6,597 nucleotides of DNA, from assembly GCA_009924765.1 (NCBI GenBank), contig RFQW01000097.1:1-6597 (forward strand). The letters are read 5' to 3'. The notes under the pieces were generated by a model that saw only the letters and a program-made list of their open reading frames with translations, was not told the origin of the DNA and did not search any database. Each line of letters opens with the position of its first letter. The stretch's first letter is position 1. The DNA comes from Planctomycetota bacterium (GTDB lineage Bacteria > Planctomycetota > Phycisphaerae > Phycisphaerales > SM1A02). The translations under genes were made by a program, and so were the position numbers. Positions 1-5,940 of this stretch are shown here, in pieces.

Positions 1-119
1 ACTTCCGGCAGCCGGCGGCCGAAGATGAGCAGCGCCAGGAACACCAGGATCAGCCATTCCCAGCCACTTGGCAGGCCGAGGGCGAGCAGGTTGGTCGAGA
101 GCAGGGAGGTGTGAGCCAT
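1..119 (-). CDS. tatA: Sec-independent protein translocase subunit TatA (5' end only)
   Basis: This is the first 39 codons of a minus-strand gene that runs off the left edge. TatA-family proteins are small membrane proteins that form the pore-like part of the twin-arginine translocase, which exports folded proteins across the cytoplasmic membrane. The visible protein begins MAHTSLLSTNLLALGLPSGW. It continues with a Trp-Glu-Trp just before a hydrophobic helix (about residues 22-33, LILVFLALLIF) and the family hallmark FGRRLPEV at the window edge. The Phe-Gly hinge followed by Leu-Pro is the typical boundary between the TatA membrane helix and its amphipathic helix. Short N-termini containing a 'GLP/GWEW' stretch are common in planctomycete TatA proteins, from my general knowledge. 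No Shine-Dalgarno sequence precedes the ATG. TatB or TatE paralogues cannot be excluded because the C-terminal part is missing. Confidence 0.85.
   Translation of the reverse strand, partial: MAHTSLLSTNLLALGLPSGWEWLILVFLALLIFGRRLPE
103..110 (+). promoter_or_regulatory. Possible Shine-Dalgarno for an upstream mltA start at 118
   Basis: AGGGAGGT lies 7 bases before an in-frame ATG at 118. It is the best ribosome-site match near the 5' end of mltA, but it lies inside the tatA coding sequence on the other strand and could be accidental. Use of this start would add 20 residues ahead of an otherwise normal lipoprotein signal peptide. Confidence 0.35.
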
Positions 120-177
120 GGGGCGCATGCTAACCGAACTCGCACCCGGTTCTGCAAACCTGTGTATTTTGCCGCCC
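120..177. promoter_or_regulatory. Short divergent intergenic region between tatA and mltA
   Basis: These 58 bases separate the two divergent starts if mltA begins at 178, so both promoters should be here or inside the neighbouring genes. On the plus strand TATTTT (165-170) and on the minus strand TAGCAT (132-127) are TAnnnT-like hexamers. Each lies about 7 bases from its start codon, a spacing that would suit leaderless transcripts. No consensus -35 element is visible for either, so this is weak inference. Confidence 0.3.
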
Positions 178-1512
178 ATGCAAGGATGCAGCCCCCGGCC
201 CCTTCGGGCCCTCGCGTTGATCGGTTCGCTCGCCTTCTTCAGTGCGCTTGCAGGATGCAAGACGGAGGAAGCGCCAGCGCCCGCACCTGATTACACGCGC
301 CAACTCGGCCCCGGCGAGTGCGCGCTTCGCAAGCTCGACCCCAGTGAGTGGCCCGATGTCGGCGCGCCGTGGCGCGTGCGTGACCCCAATCTCACGCAGG
401 CACTCGATCGCAGCATCACGTGGTTCGGCTTGCCCTCGAGCAAGACCAAGTTCCCGTTCATGCAGGTGTGCACATGGGATCAGGCCGCCGCCAGCGCGGT
501 GGCGTTCAAGCAGGTGCTGCAGGACAGCAAGGACGAGGCAAGCTTCGTCGCCGCACTCAAGCAGAACTTCGATGTGTGGCAGACCGTGGGTTGGAACGGC
601 AAGGGCGTGGTGCTGTTCACCGGCTACTACAGCCCCGAGTTCAAGGGCAGCCTGAAGCAGACGGGCGAGTTCAAGTATCCGCTGTACAAGCGACCGCCCG
701 ATCTGGTCACCGATCCGAACAACGGCGAGCCGAAGGGCCGCGCCGCCAAGGATGGCTCCGTCAAGCCATGGCCCGCGCGCAAGGAGCTCGAGGACAGCCA
801 GGCCTTCAAGGGCACCGAACTTGTGTGGCTGCAGTCGCCGCTCGATGTGTACATCGCGCAGGTGAATGGCAGCGCCAAGATCATCCTGCCCGACAACTCC
901 ACCTACTACGTGGGCTACGCCGGCAAGACCGATCGGCCGTACAAGGGCCTGGGTGCATCGTGCGTGGAGGCGGGCCTGATTCCCAAGGACAAGCTCTCGC
1001 TCAGCGCCATCGTCGCGCTGTATCAGAAGGATCCCGCCAAGGTGCAGGAGCTCATCTGGAAGAACGAGAGCTATGTCTTCTTCGCCACCTATGACGGCAA
1101 CAACTGGCCCAGTGGTTCGCTCGGCTTCAAGGTGACCGAGAAGGAGACGTTGGCCACCGACAAGAAGGTGTATCCACAGGGTGGCGTGGTGCTGGTGGAC
1201 ACGCAGAGCATCGACTTCGGCGGCAAGAAGCAGCGCTTCATGAAGTACATGCTGGATCAGGACACCGGTGGCGCCATCCAGGCACCGGGCCGCGCCGACA
1301 TCTACATGGGCGTGGGCCCCGCGGCCGAGATCCTGGCCGGTGGTCAACTGTGCGAAGGCACCATGTACTACCTCTTCCTGAAGCCCGACGCGGTGAGCCA
1401 GTTCCCGCTGCCGGCCTCGAAGAAGGCGGCGGCGCCCGCAGCCAAGCCCGCGACCGCGACCAAGCAGAAGGGCCTGAAGGGCCCGGCGAAGGGCGACGAC
1501 GCCAACAAGTGA
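178..1512 (+). CDS. mltA: Membrane-bound lytic murein transglycosylase A (MltA), lipoprotein
   Basis: MltA-type lytic transglycosylases cleave the MurNAc-GlcNAc bond of peptidoglycan, leaving 1,6-anhydro-MurNAc ends, and normally act from a lipid anchor in the envelope. From the ATG at 178 the protein has 444 residues. It starts with a lipoprotein signal: basic n-region, hydrophobic stretch and lipobox LAGC with the acylated Cys at residue 27. The MltA domain shows FTGYYSPEF (147-155), a segment ending in QVNGSAKI (about 220-234), GYAGKTDRPYKGLG and NESYVFF. The C-terminal 3D domain carries LDQDTGGAI (359-367) and GRADIYMG, giving aspartates D360, D362 and D374. The catalytic acid of this family is an aspartate in this domain. 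After about residue 411 the chain becomes an Ala/Lys/Pro-rich tail that is probably disordered. An in-frame ATG at 118 with a better ribosome site is possible, but it would put 46 residues before the lipidated Cys. The gene stands alone and ends at a terminator. Confidence 0.9.
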   Translation: MQGCSPRPLRALALIGSLAFFSALAGCKTEEAPAPAPDYTRQLGPGECALRKLDPSEWPDVGAPWRVRDPNLTQALDRSITWFGLPSSKTKFPFMQVCTWDQAAASAVAFKQVLQDSKDEASFVAALKQNFDVWQTVGWNGKGVVLFTGYYSPEFKGSLKQTGEFKYPLYKRPPDLVTDPNNGEPKGRAAKDGSVKPWPARKELEDSQAFKGTELVWLQSPLDVYIAQVNGSAKIILPDNSTYYVGYAGKTDRPYKGLGASCVEAGLIPKDKLSLSAIVALYQKDPAKVQELIWKNESYVFFATYDGNNWPSGSLGFKVTEKETLATDKKVYPQGGVVLVDTQSIDFGGKKQRFMKYMLDQDTGGAIQAPGRADIYMGVGPAAEILAGGQLCEGTMYYLFLKPDAVSQFPLPASKKAAAPAAKPATATKQKGLKGPAKGDDANK

Positions 1513-1530
1513 TCTGAAGGTTGGATTTCC

Positions 1531-1569
1531 ACGCGGCGCGTCCCATCCGGGCGCGCCGCGTTTCTTTTT
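1531..1569 (+). terminator. Rho-independent terminator of mltA
   Basis: ACGCGGCGCG (1531-1540) pairs perfectly with CGCGCCGCGT (1552-1561). CCC/GGG (1542-1544/1549-1551) extends the stem across one bulged T to a four-base loop, ATCC. The T-rich tail TTTCTTTTT follows at 1561-1569. It starts 19 bases after the mltA stop. On the minus strand no T-run follows the hairpin, so it should act mainly on mltA and not on the converging purH transcript. Confidence 0.92.
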
Positions 1570-1596
1570 GCGCCGTGTCGAGCGAGTGTGGGGCGT

Positions 1597-3174
1597 TCAG
1601 TGCCGGAAGTGCCGCATGCCGCTGATCAGCAGCGTCGCGTTGCGATCGCGGCACAGCGCTTCGGTGTCGGCGTCGCGCTTGCTTCCGCCTGGATGCACCA
1701 GGCAGCCAACGCCTGCATCCAGCAACGCGCGCGGACCATCATCGAACGGAAAGAACGCGTCGCTGGCCGCAACGGGCACGATCTTGCCCGCCGCCTGCAG
1801 ACGCGCCTTCGCCTTCTCGACGGCCTGACGACATGCGGCCACGCGGTCCATCTGGCCTGCGCCGGCGCCCCACAGCGATCCGCCGCCGCCGATGCACACC
1901 GCGTTGCTCTTCAGATGCTTGCTCACCACCGCAAGGAATGCGGCATCGTCGCGCGTGGTGTCGCTTGGTGCGGGGCCGGCCATGTGCTGGAACGCCTTCG
2001 CGTCCACCGGTGCATCGTCCGCCTCCTGCACCAGCAGGCCGCCGGGCACGCTTCGCAGCAGTCGAGACGCGGCTGTGGGCTTGCGTGGCGCGGCCGCGAT
2101 CAGTCGCACGTTCTTCCAGCGCTCGGCCAGCACCTTCACCGCGGCGTCATCGAATGCGTCGGCCACCAACACTTCCAGAAAGCGGTCGGGCTTGGCGATG
2201 CGCTCGGCGATGGCCGCGTCCACGCGGCCCGCGATGGCCACGATGCCGCCGTAGGCCGCAAGTGGATCGCCCGCGTACGCGCGATCGAATGCCTCGCCGA
2301 TGTCGGCGCCCACGGCCGCGCCGCACGGATTGGTGTGCTTCACCACGCATGCGGCGGCGCGCACGCCGGGCATCGATCGCAGGTCGGTCACCAGATCGAG
2401 CGCGGCGCCCGCATCCAGGATGTTGTTGTACGAAAGTGGCTTGCCTTCCACCACACGCGCGTCCACCACGCCAGGATCGGGGTCGGCCGCATCGCGGTAC
2501 ACCGCAGCGCGCTGGTGCGGGTTCTCGCCGTAGCGCAGGCTGCTCACCAGCGTGAAGCGCAGGTCCAGCGTCTTCGGGAAGCGCTCGCCAGGGCCCTGCA
2601 TCCACCCGGCGATCGTGGCGTCGTAGCGCGCGGTGTGCGCGAAGGCCTCGGCGGCAAGTTCGCGCTTCAGCGCGGCATCCACGCGGCCCTCGCCTCGGCG
2701 CAACGCCTCGATCACGCGGTCGTACTGCGATGGATCGGTCACCACCGCCACGGCATCATGGTTCTTGGCGGCACTGCGAATCATGGCCGGCCCACCGATG
2801 TCGATCTGCTCGATGCACTCCTCGAAGGTGGCACCGGACTTCGCGATGGTGGCGGCGAACGGATACAGGTTCACGCACAGCAGGTCGATCGGCTCGATGC
2901 CATGCGCCTTCATCGCGTCCACGTGGCTTGGCAGGTCGCGGCGTCCAAGCAGGCCGCCATGCACCTTGGGGTGCAGCGTCTTCACGCGGCCATCCAGCAT
3001 CTCCGGGAAGCCCGTCACCTGATCGATGGGTGTCACCGGAAGGCCCGCCTCGGCCAGGCTCTTGGCGGTGCCACCCGTGCTGATCAACTCGAAGCCCACG
3101 GCCACAAGCGCCTTGGCGAACGGAATCAGGTCCCGCTTGTCACTGACGGAAAGAAGCGCGCGTCGCATGGTCAT
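1597..3174 (-). CDS. purH: Bifunctional AICAR transformylase / IMP cyclohydrolase PurH
   Basis: PurH carries out the last two steps of de novo IMP synthesis in the cytoplasm. It formylates AICAR with 10-formyl-tetrahydrofolate, then closes the ring to IMP. The 525-residue product matches the usual bacterial length. The N-terminal cyclohydrolase (MGS-like) domain shows ISTGGTAKSL (31-40), RVKTLHPKVHGGLL (63-76), NLYPF (102-106) and DIGGPAMIRSAAKNH (125-139). The transformylase domain shows RYGENPHQ (214-221), LSYNNILDA (247-255) and the catalytic KHTNPCG with K279-H280. It ends with the family signature FFPFDDG...HPGGS...MRHFRH. The frame stays open to 3351, but those extra codons are the 3' end of the upstream gene read in another frame, so the start is ATG 3174 (or ATG 3168). 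A weak GGA lies 7 bases upstream. It follows the PQQ-protein gene by 16 bases and is probably co-transcribed. No T-tailed hairpin is seen after its stop on this strand. Confidence 0.97.
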   Translation of the reverse strand: MTMRRALLSVSDKRDLIPFAKALVAVGFELISTGGTAKSLAEAGLPVTPIDQVTGFPEMLDGRVKTLHPKVHGGLLGRRDLPSHVDAMKAHGIEPIDLLCVNLYPFAATIAKSGATFEECIEQIDIGGPAMIRSAAKNHDAVAVVTDPSQYDRVIEALRRGEGRVDAALKRELAAEAFAHTARYDATIAGWMQGPGERFPKTLDLRFTLVSSLRYGENPHQRAAVYRDAADPDPGVVDARVVEGKPLSYNNILDAGAALDLVTDLRSMPGVRAAACVVKHTNPCGAAVGADIGEAFDRAYAGDPLAAYGGIVAIAGRVDAAIAERIAKPDRFLEVLVADAFDDAAVKVLAERWKNVRLIAAAPRKPTAASRLLRSVPGGLLVQEADDAPVDAKAFQHMAGPAPSDTTRDDAAFLAVVSKHLKSNAVCIGGGGSLWGAGAGQMDRVAACRQAVEKAKARLQAAGKIVPVAASDAFFPFDDGPRALLDAGVGCLVHPGGSKRDADTEALCRDRNATLLISGMRHFRH

Positions 3175-3190
3175 GCAAGCATCCGTTCGT

Positions 3191-4594
3191 TCAGGCGTCC
3201 GGCTTGTCGGCCTCGGCGTCCGCGGGCTTGGGCGCCTCGTCACCGGATTCGGTGTTGGCGGGCGTTGCGGCAGCCTTCGGCGCCTTGGCTGCGGACACGG
3301 GTGATGCAACAGCCAGCATGGATGCCGTTCGACATCGCTGCAGGCGGCCATCCTTGTTCAGCATCAGCAGATCGCCGTTCACCGGCGCGCTGCACCAGAC
3401 GGCTTTCATGTTCGGAAGCTGCGTGCTCTGACGCACACCGCCGGTGCGGTCATCGATCAGGGACAGCATGCCCGATGCGGCATCCCAGCAAAGCACACCC
3501 TCGGCATTGCGCGAAATCGCGTTGCCCACGGCCTTGTCGCTGATCCACTTCAGGTCGCCATCAGGCTTGTCGCTGGCGTTCGCGCGCAGGGCCGCCAGAC
3601 CGGCGCCCGGCACCTGCACCAGAACCAGATCGCCGCACACGGCGGGGGGGTTGTCCAGTTCGGCCGGCGCAAACCACTTCCAGAGCGTGCGGCCGCCATT
3701 CACTTCGAAGGCCCGCAGATACTGGTCCTTGCTGCCGACGAAAACCAGGCCGTTCGCCAAGGCCGGCGTGGCCACCACGCCACCGGCCAGCTTGGTCTGC
3801 CACAGCACGGCGCCGGAATCCTTGTTCACGCACGACACTTCGCCGCGGCTGGTGGTCACCACCAGCAAGTCGTTGGCGCCTCCCACGGGCGCCGACTCGA
3901 AACTGCCGCGCATCTGCATGGCGCGGATCTGTCGCATCACCACGTGGCTTCCGGCGTCCGTCGTGCCTGGCACGTTCGTGATCACGCCTGGGCGAATCTT
4001 CGACTGAGTGCGTGATGGAATGCGCTCGATCTCGAAGCGCGTCCACACCAACTTGCGGCTGGCGCTTCCGTAGATGCACTCCGATCCGAACATGGTGGCC
4101 ACGGTCGACGGAATCTCCGCATAGTCCGAGGTGCCGGCCACATCGCCGGTCTTGCCATCGAGGACCACGCACCGCAGCGAACCGAGCATGATGGCCATGT
4201 CACGGCCATCCACGCGCGCGGGCAGCACATCCACCACACGCTCCCGGTCGCCCAGGCCGGCGGACTGCCAGCGCACGCCTCCCGATGTTCGATCAAGCGC
4301 GATCAGGGCACCGGCGCCGTCCCATGCGTACACCGAACCGGCATCTCCGACTTCGGTGTTCATCTTGGCGCCGTCCCACTGCGCATCCTGAACCACAGGC
4401 AGCGTGGCTTGCCAGGCGGATTCCAGGCCAAGCGTTCGAAGTTCGTCCACGCGCATCAGCAGCTCGGTGCGGCCGTCGGTCTTGGGCGCGTTCGCTGGCA
4501 CCGCGGGCTTGGAGCCATCGCGGGCCAGGGCTGGCAGTGCGAGCGTGAGGCAAAGGCCTGCGAGACAGGCATGGAATCGGTGGGTGGTCTGCAT
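3191..4594 (-). CDS. Secreted PQQ-like beta-propeller repeat protein
   Basis: The 467-residue protein begins with a Sec signal peptide (basic start, hydrophobic LAGLCLTLALPALA, likely cleavage after ALA at residue 24), so it is expected outside the cytoplasmic membrane. The body consists of PQQ-type propeller blades with the recurring pattern 'hydrophobic strand - G/D - xLxAlD - xtGxxxW'. Examples are VYAWDGAGALIALDRTSGG..W (88-109), CVVLDGKTGDV (142-152), VVTTSRGEVSCVNKDSGAVLW (245-265), LVFVGSKDQYLRAFEVNGG (283-301) ..LWKW, and CWDAASGMLSLIDDRTGG (369-386). Residues 429-467 form an Ala/Pro/Lys/Glu tail without clear structure. The family includes BamB and many planctomycete proteins, and most members do not bind PQQ. 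No catalytic residue is identifiable, so a scaffold or protein-interaction role is likelier than a dehydrogenase. No lipobox is visible, unlike BamB. It is the first gene of a likely operon with purH and has a promoter-like TATAAT 29 bases upstream. Confidence 0.85.
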   Translation of the reverse strand: MQTTHRFHACLAGLCLTLALPALARDGSKPAVPANAPKTDGRTELLMRVDELRTLGLESAWQATLPVVQDAQWDGAKMNTEVGDAGSVYAWDGAGALIALDRTSGGVRWQSAGLGDRERVVDVLPARVDGRDMAIMLGSLRCVVLDGKTGDVAGTSDYAEIPSTVATMFGSECIYGSASRKLVWTRFEIERIPSRTQSKIRPGVITNVPGTTDAGSHVVMRQIRAMQMRGSFESAPVGGANDLLVVTTSRGEVSCVNKDSGAVLWQTKLAGGVVATPALANGLVFVGSKDQYLRAFEVNGGRTLWKWFAPAELDNPPAVCGDLVLVQVPGAGLAALRANASDKPDGDLKWISDKAVGNAISRNAEGVLCWDAASGMLSLIDDRTGGVRQSTQLPNMKAVWCSAPVNGDLLMLNKDGRLQRCRTASMLAVASPVSAAKAPKAAATPANTESGDEAPKPADAEADKPDA

Positions 4595-4623
4595 GTTCGT
4601 GGGGGCCCTGCGAAAGAGCGGCG

Positions 4624-4629
4624 ATTATA
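4624..4629 (-). promoter_or_regulatory. Consensus -10 box upstream of the PQQ gene (and purH)
   Basis: The minus strand reads TATAAT from 4629 to 4624, a perfect sigma70-type -10 hexamer in an otherwise GC-rich stretch. A transcript would start near 4617 and give a leader of about 22 bases before the ATG at 4594. No good TTGACA is present 16-18 bases further upstream. Only a weak AGGG about 12 bases before the start codon could serve as a ribosome site. Confidence 0.6.
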
Positions 4630-4708
4630 GGGAAGGGCGCCGAAGGCCGACGCTGCCGCGCCTGAAGTGGTGCGGATGCGGCAGACAAAGAGAACCCAAG
4701 AAAACCCT

Positions 4709-4747
4709 AAAAAGAAACCAAGCGCACCCTTTCAGAGTCGCGCTTGG
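4709..4747 (-). terminator. Rho-independent terminator, minus strand
   Basis: On the minus strand CCAAGCGC (4747-4740) pairs perfectly with GCGCTTGG (4725-4718) around a 14-base loop. The tail TTTCTTTTT (4717-4709) follows immediately. No T-run follows the stem on the plus strand, so the direction is clear. It closes a transcript coming from the lyase gene or from an independent RNA. It lies about 80 bases upstream of the TATAAT of the PQQ gene and so separates the two transcription units. Confidence 0.9.
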
Positions 4748-4943
4748 CCTCCCTTTCCCTCAACCTTCCATCACGTTCGTTTGCTCGGAGCAAGGTTTCC
4801 AGCTTTCGCCGGAAGAGCTTGTGAGAGGTTCCCTTTCCCTCGCAATCTCTCGATCTGAGTCGAGGTCCCTTTTCCTCACCTCAGATGACCGTAAACAGAT
4901 GCTCCTATCCAACGTTCGTGAGACCGAAGCAGGAGTTCCCTTT
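4726..4943 (-). repeat. Four exact AAAGGGA copies plus one variant
   Basis: On the minus strand AAAGGGA occurs at 4943-4937, 4872-4866, 4836-4830 and 4756-4750, and AAAGGGT at 4732-4726 inside the terminator loop. Spacings between the exact copies are 71, 36 and 80 bases, so this is not a tandem or CRISPR-type array. Similarity extends beyond the core: copies are preceded by purines (GTG, GAGGA, GAGGG) and three of the exact copies are followed by A or CC leading into a CCTC/ACTCC pairing partner. Four copies of a given 7-mer in about 200 bases is far above chance. Confidence 0.8.
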
Positions 4944-4963
4944 CACTGCCTCAGCGCACTCAT

Positions 4964-4978
4964 ATTCGCATATCGAAT
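4964..4978. repeat. Short inverted repeat ATTCG-N5-CGAAT
   Basis: A perfect 5-base inverted repeat around CATAT lies in an AT-richer patch. It may be a small hairpin at the 5' side of the candidate RNA or a regulator binding site. Nothing else distinguishes these options. Confidence 0.4.
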
Positions 4979-5033
4979 CGGGTCTGTTGCTTGACGCAGA
5001 GATGGTTTTGAAGATTTTTCTCCGTGTGCACCG

Positions 5034-5067
5034 TTTGGGCCACCAAAAACCGCCTTGGTGCTCCAAA
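5034..5067 (-). other. Hairpin just after the methylisocitrate lyase stop
   Basis: TTTGGG/TCCAAA and CACCAA/TTGGTG form a near-continuous 12-pair stem, with one G-T pair and one C-C mismatch, around an 8-base loop. On the minus strand it begins 9 bases after the lyase stop codon. No T-run follows it, only CGGTGCAC, so it is not a classical terminator. It may protect the 3' end of the mRNA or cause partial attenuation, leaving the efficient terminator at 4747-4709. Confidence 0.5.
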
Positions 5068-5076
5068 AAGGCCGAT

Positions 5077-5940
5077 TCAGCCCTTCGGAAAATGCCACTC
5101 GCTGCCCGGCGTGTAGGCCAGCAATTCGTACAGCTCCTTGCGGGTCTGCATCTGGTCCAGCAGTCCGCGCGCCGTGCCATCGCGCTTCAGTTGCGCCAGG
5201 CCGCGCGTCACGCTGCCCATGGCAACCCGCATCATGCTCAATGGGTGGATCACGATGCTGTAGCCCAGTTCGCCAAACCGCTGCACGGTGATGTCCGGCG
5301 TCTTGCCGAACTCCGTCATGTTGGCAAGCAGGGGCCCCGGGCTGGCCTTGGCGAAGTCGGCGAATTCCTGTTCGCTCTGCAGGCCTTCCGGGAAGATCGC
5401 GTCGGCGCCCGCCGCGCGATAGGCGTTGGCGCGCTTCACGGCGTCTTCGAAGCCGCTCACATGCCGCGCGTCGGTGCGCGCGATGATCATGAAATGTTTG
5501 CTCAGGCGGTGCTTCGCCATGGCCTGCACCTTGGCCGCCATGTCTTCCAGCGGAATCAGGTCCTTGCCATCCAGATGACCGCAGCGCTTCGGAAACACCT
5601 GATCTTCAAGATGCAGTGCCGCTGCACCGGCGCGCTCGTAGGCCACCACCGTGCGCACGCAGCTCTCCACCTCGCCATAGCCGGTGTCGGCATCGGCGAT
5701 CACGGGCAATCCGCTTGCATCGGCGATCTCGCGGATGGTGCGGCACACCTCGGTCATGGTCAGCAGGCCGATGTCGGGAAAGCCGGCCACGTTGGCGGTG
5801 GCGCCGCCGGACACGTACAGCGCGTGAAAGCCGGCCTGCGTGACCGCGCGTGCCACCAATGCGTTGAAGGCGCCGGGGGCATGCACCACGCCCTGTTGCA
5901 TGGCTTCGCGCAGGCGCTGCCCTGGGTGTTTCGTGGTCAC
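5077..5940 (-). CDS. prpB: Methylisocitrate lyase (isocitrate lyase/PEP mutase superfamily)
   Basis: This enzyme splits 2-methylisocitrate into pyruvate and succinate in the methylcitrate route of propionyl-CoA disposal. The 287-residue TIM-barrel protein shows YVSGG (42-46), DADTGYG (83-89), LEDQ (111-114), the catalytic KRCGH (118-122, Cys120), ARTDA (154-158), FPEG (183-186), NMTEFG (207-212) and a C-terminal MQTRKELYELL typical of PrpB. The Cys in KRCGH marks a lyase and argues against PEP mutase or phosphonopyruvate hydrolase, which lack it. Activity on a related substrate such as dimethylmalate cannot be excluded. The start is GTG 5940, not the in-frame ATG at 5988, which lies within the upstream gene. 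An AAGGAG 8 bases ahead supports this. The GTG overlaps the stop codon of the CpcT-like gene (GTGA), implying co-transcription and translational coupling. No methylcitrate synthase or dehydratase gene is visible nearby. Confidence 0.9.
   Translation of the reverse strand: MTTKHPGQRLREAMQQGVVHAPGAFNALVARAVTQAGFHALYVSGGATANVAGFPDIGLLTMTEVCRTIREIADASGLPVIADADTGYGEVESCVRTVVAYERAGAAALHLEDQVFPKRCGHLDGKDLIPLEDMAAKVQAMAKHRLSKHFMIIARTDARHVSGFEDAVKRANAYRAAGADAIFPEGLQSEQEFADFAKASPGPLLANMTEFGKTPDITVQRFGELGYSIVIHPLSMMRVAMGSVTRGLAQLKRDGTARGLLDQMQTRKELYELLAYTPGSEWHFPKG

Larger units (their letters stand above)
4709..4980 (-). ncRNA. Candidate structured non-coding RNA with repeated AAAGGGA loop motifs
   Basis: The stretch between the lyase stop and the PQQ promoter has no credible reading frame. 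Read on the minus strand it forms a series of local hairpins and ends in a strong intrinsic terminator. From 5' to 3' these are: ATTCG/CGAAT (4978-4964); a hairpin with loop GAAAGGGA (4949-4929); ATCTGAG/CTCAGAT with an inner GAGG/CCTC stem and loop AAAAGGGA (4886-4853); GAGG/CCTC with loop GAAAGGGAA (4841-4825); TTGCT/AGCAA (4793-4781); and the terminator (4747-4709). A-G-G-G-A in hairpin loops is the type of element that Csr/Rsm-family RNAs present to CsrA, so a CsrA-titrating RNA is one possible role. I do not recognise it as RNase P RNA, tmRNA, SRP RNA or 6S RNA. The 5' end is a guess because no clear promoter is visible. It could equally be the long structured 3' UTR of the lyase transcript. 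Confidence 0.5.

Noticed and set aside
130..1347. Minus-strand open frame of 405 codons opposite mltA
   Set aside because: It is a shadow of the mltA coding sequence; the sense frame has a lipobox and the MltA and 3D domains.
1561..1569. Identical TTTCTTTTT tails on the two terminators as a shared mobile or repeated element
   Set aside because: The stems differ completely in sequence; the shared tail is simply what a strong terminator tail looks like and may be coincidence.
3175..3351. Upstream start for PurH at 3351
   Set aside because: The extra 59 residues are Pro/Arg-rich out-of-frame translation of the PQQ-protein tail; PurH similarity begins at MTMRRALLSVSDKR.
1588..3543. Long plus-strand open frame (651 codons) antisense to purH
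   Set aside because: It lies opposite a clear PurH with full catalytic motifs. Its translation is His/Arg/Gly-rich without domain character, as expected for the reverse strand of a GC-rich gene.
3644..3650. Run of seven G within the PQQ-protein gene as a phase-variable tract
   Set aside because: The frame is intact through it (Asn-Pro-Pro-Ala), and seven is short for a slippage switch in a GC-rich genome.
4726..4943. CRISPR-like array
   Set aside because: The repeated unit is only 7-12 bases, the spacing is irregular (71, 36, 80 bases), and no cas genes are nearby.
4709..4980. RNase P RNA, tmRNA, SRP RNA or 6S RNA
   Set aside because: I could not find the conserved cores of the first three by eye, nor the long bubbled rod of 6S RNA. 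A covariance-model search would be decisive.
4991..5019. Plus-strand promoter starting with TTGACG
   Set aside because: Seventeen bases downstream the hexamer is ATTTTT, not a TATAAT-like box, and no plus-strand gene follows.
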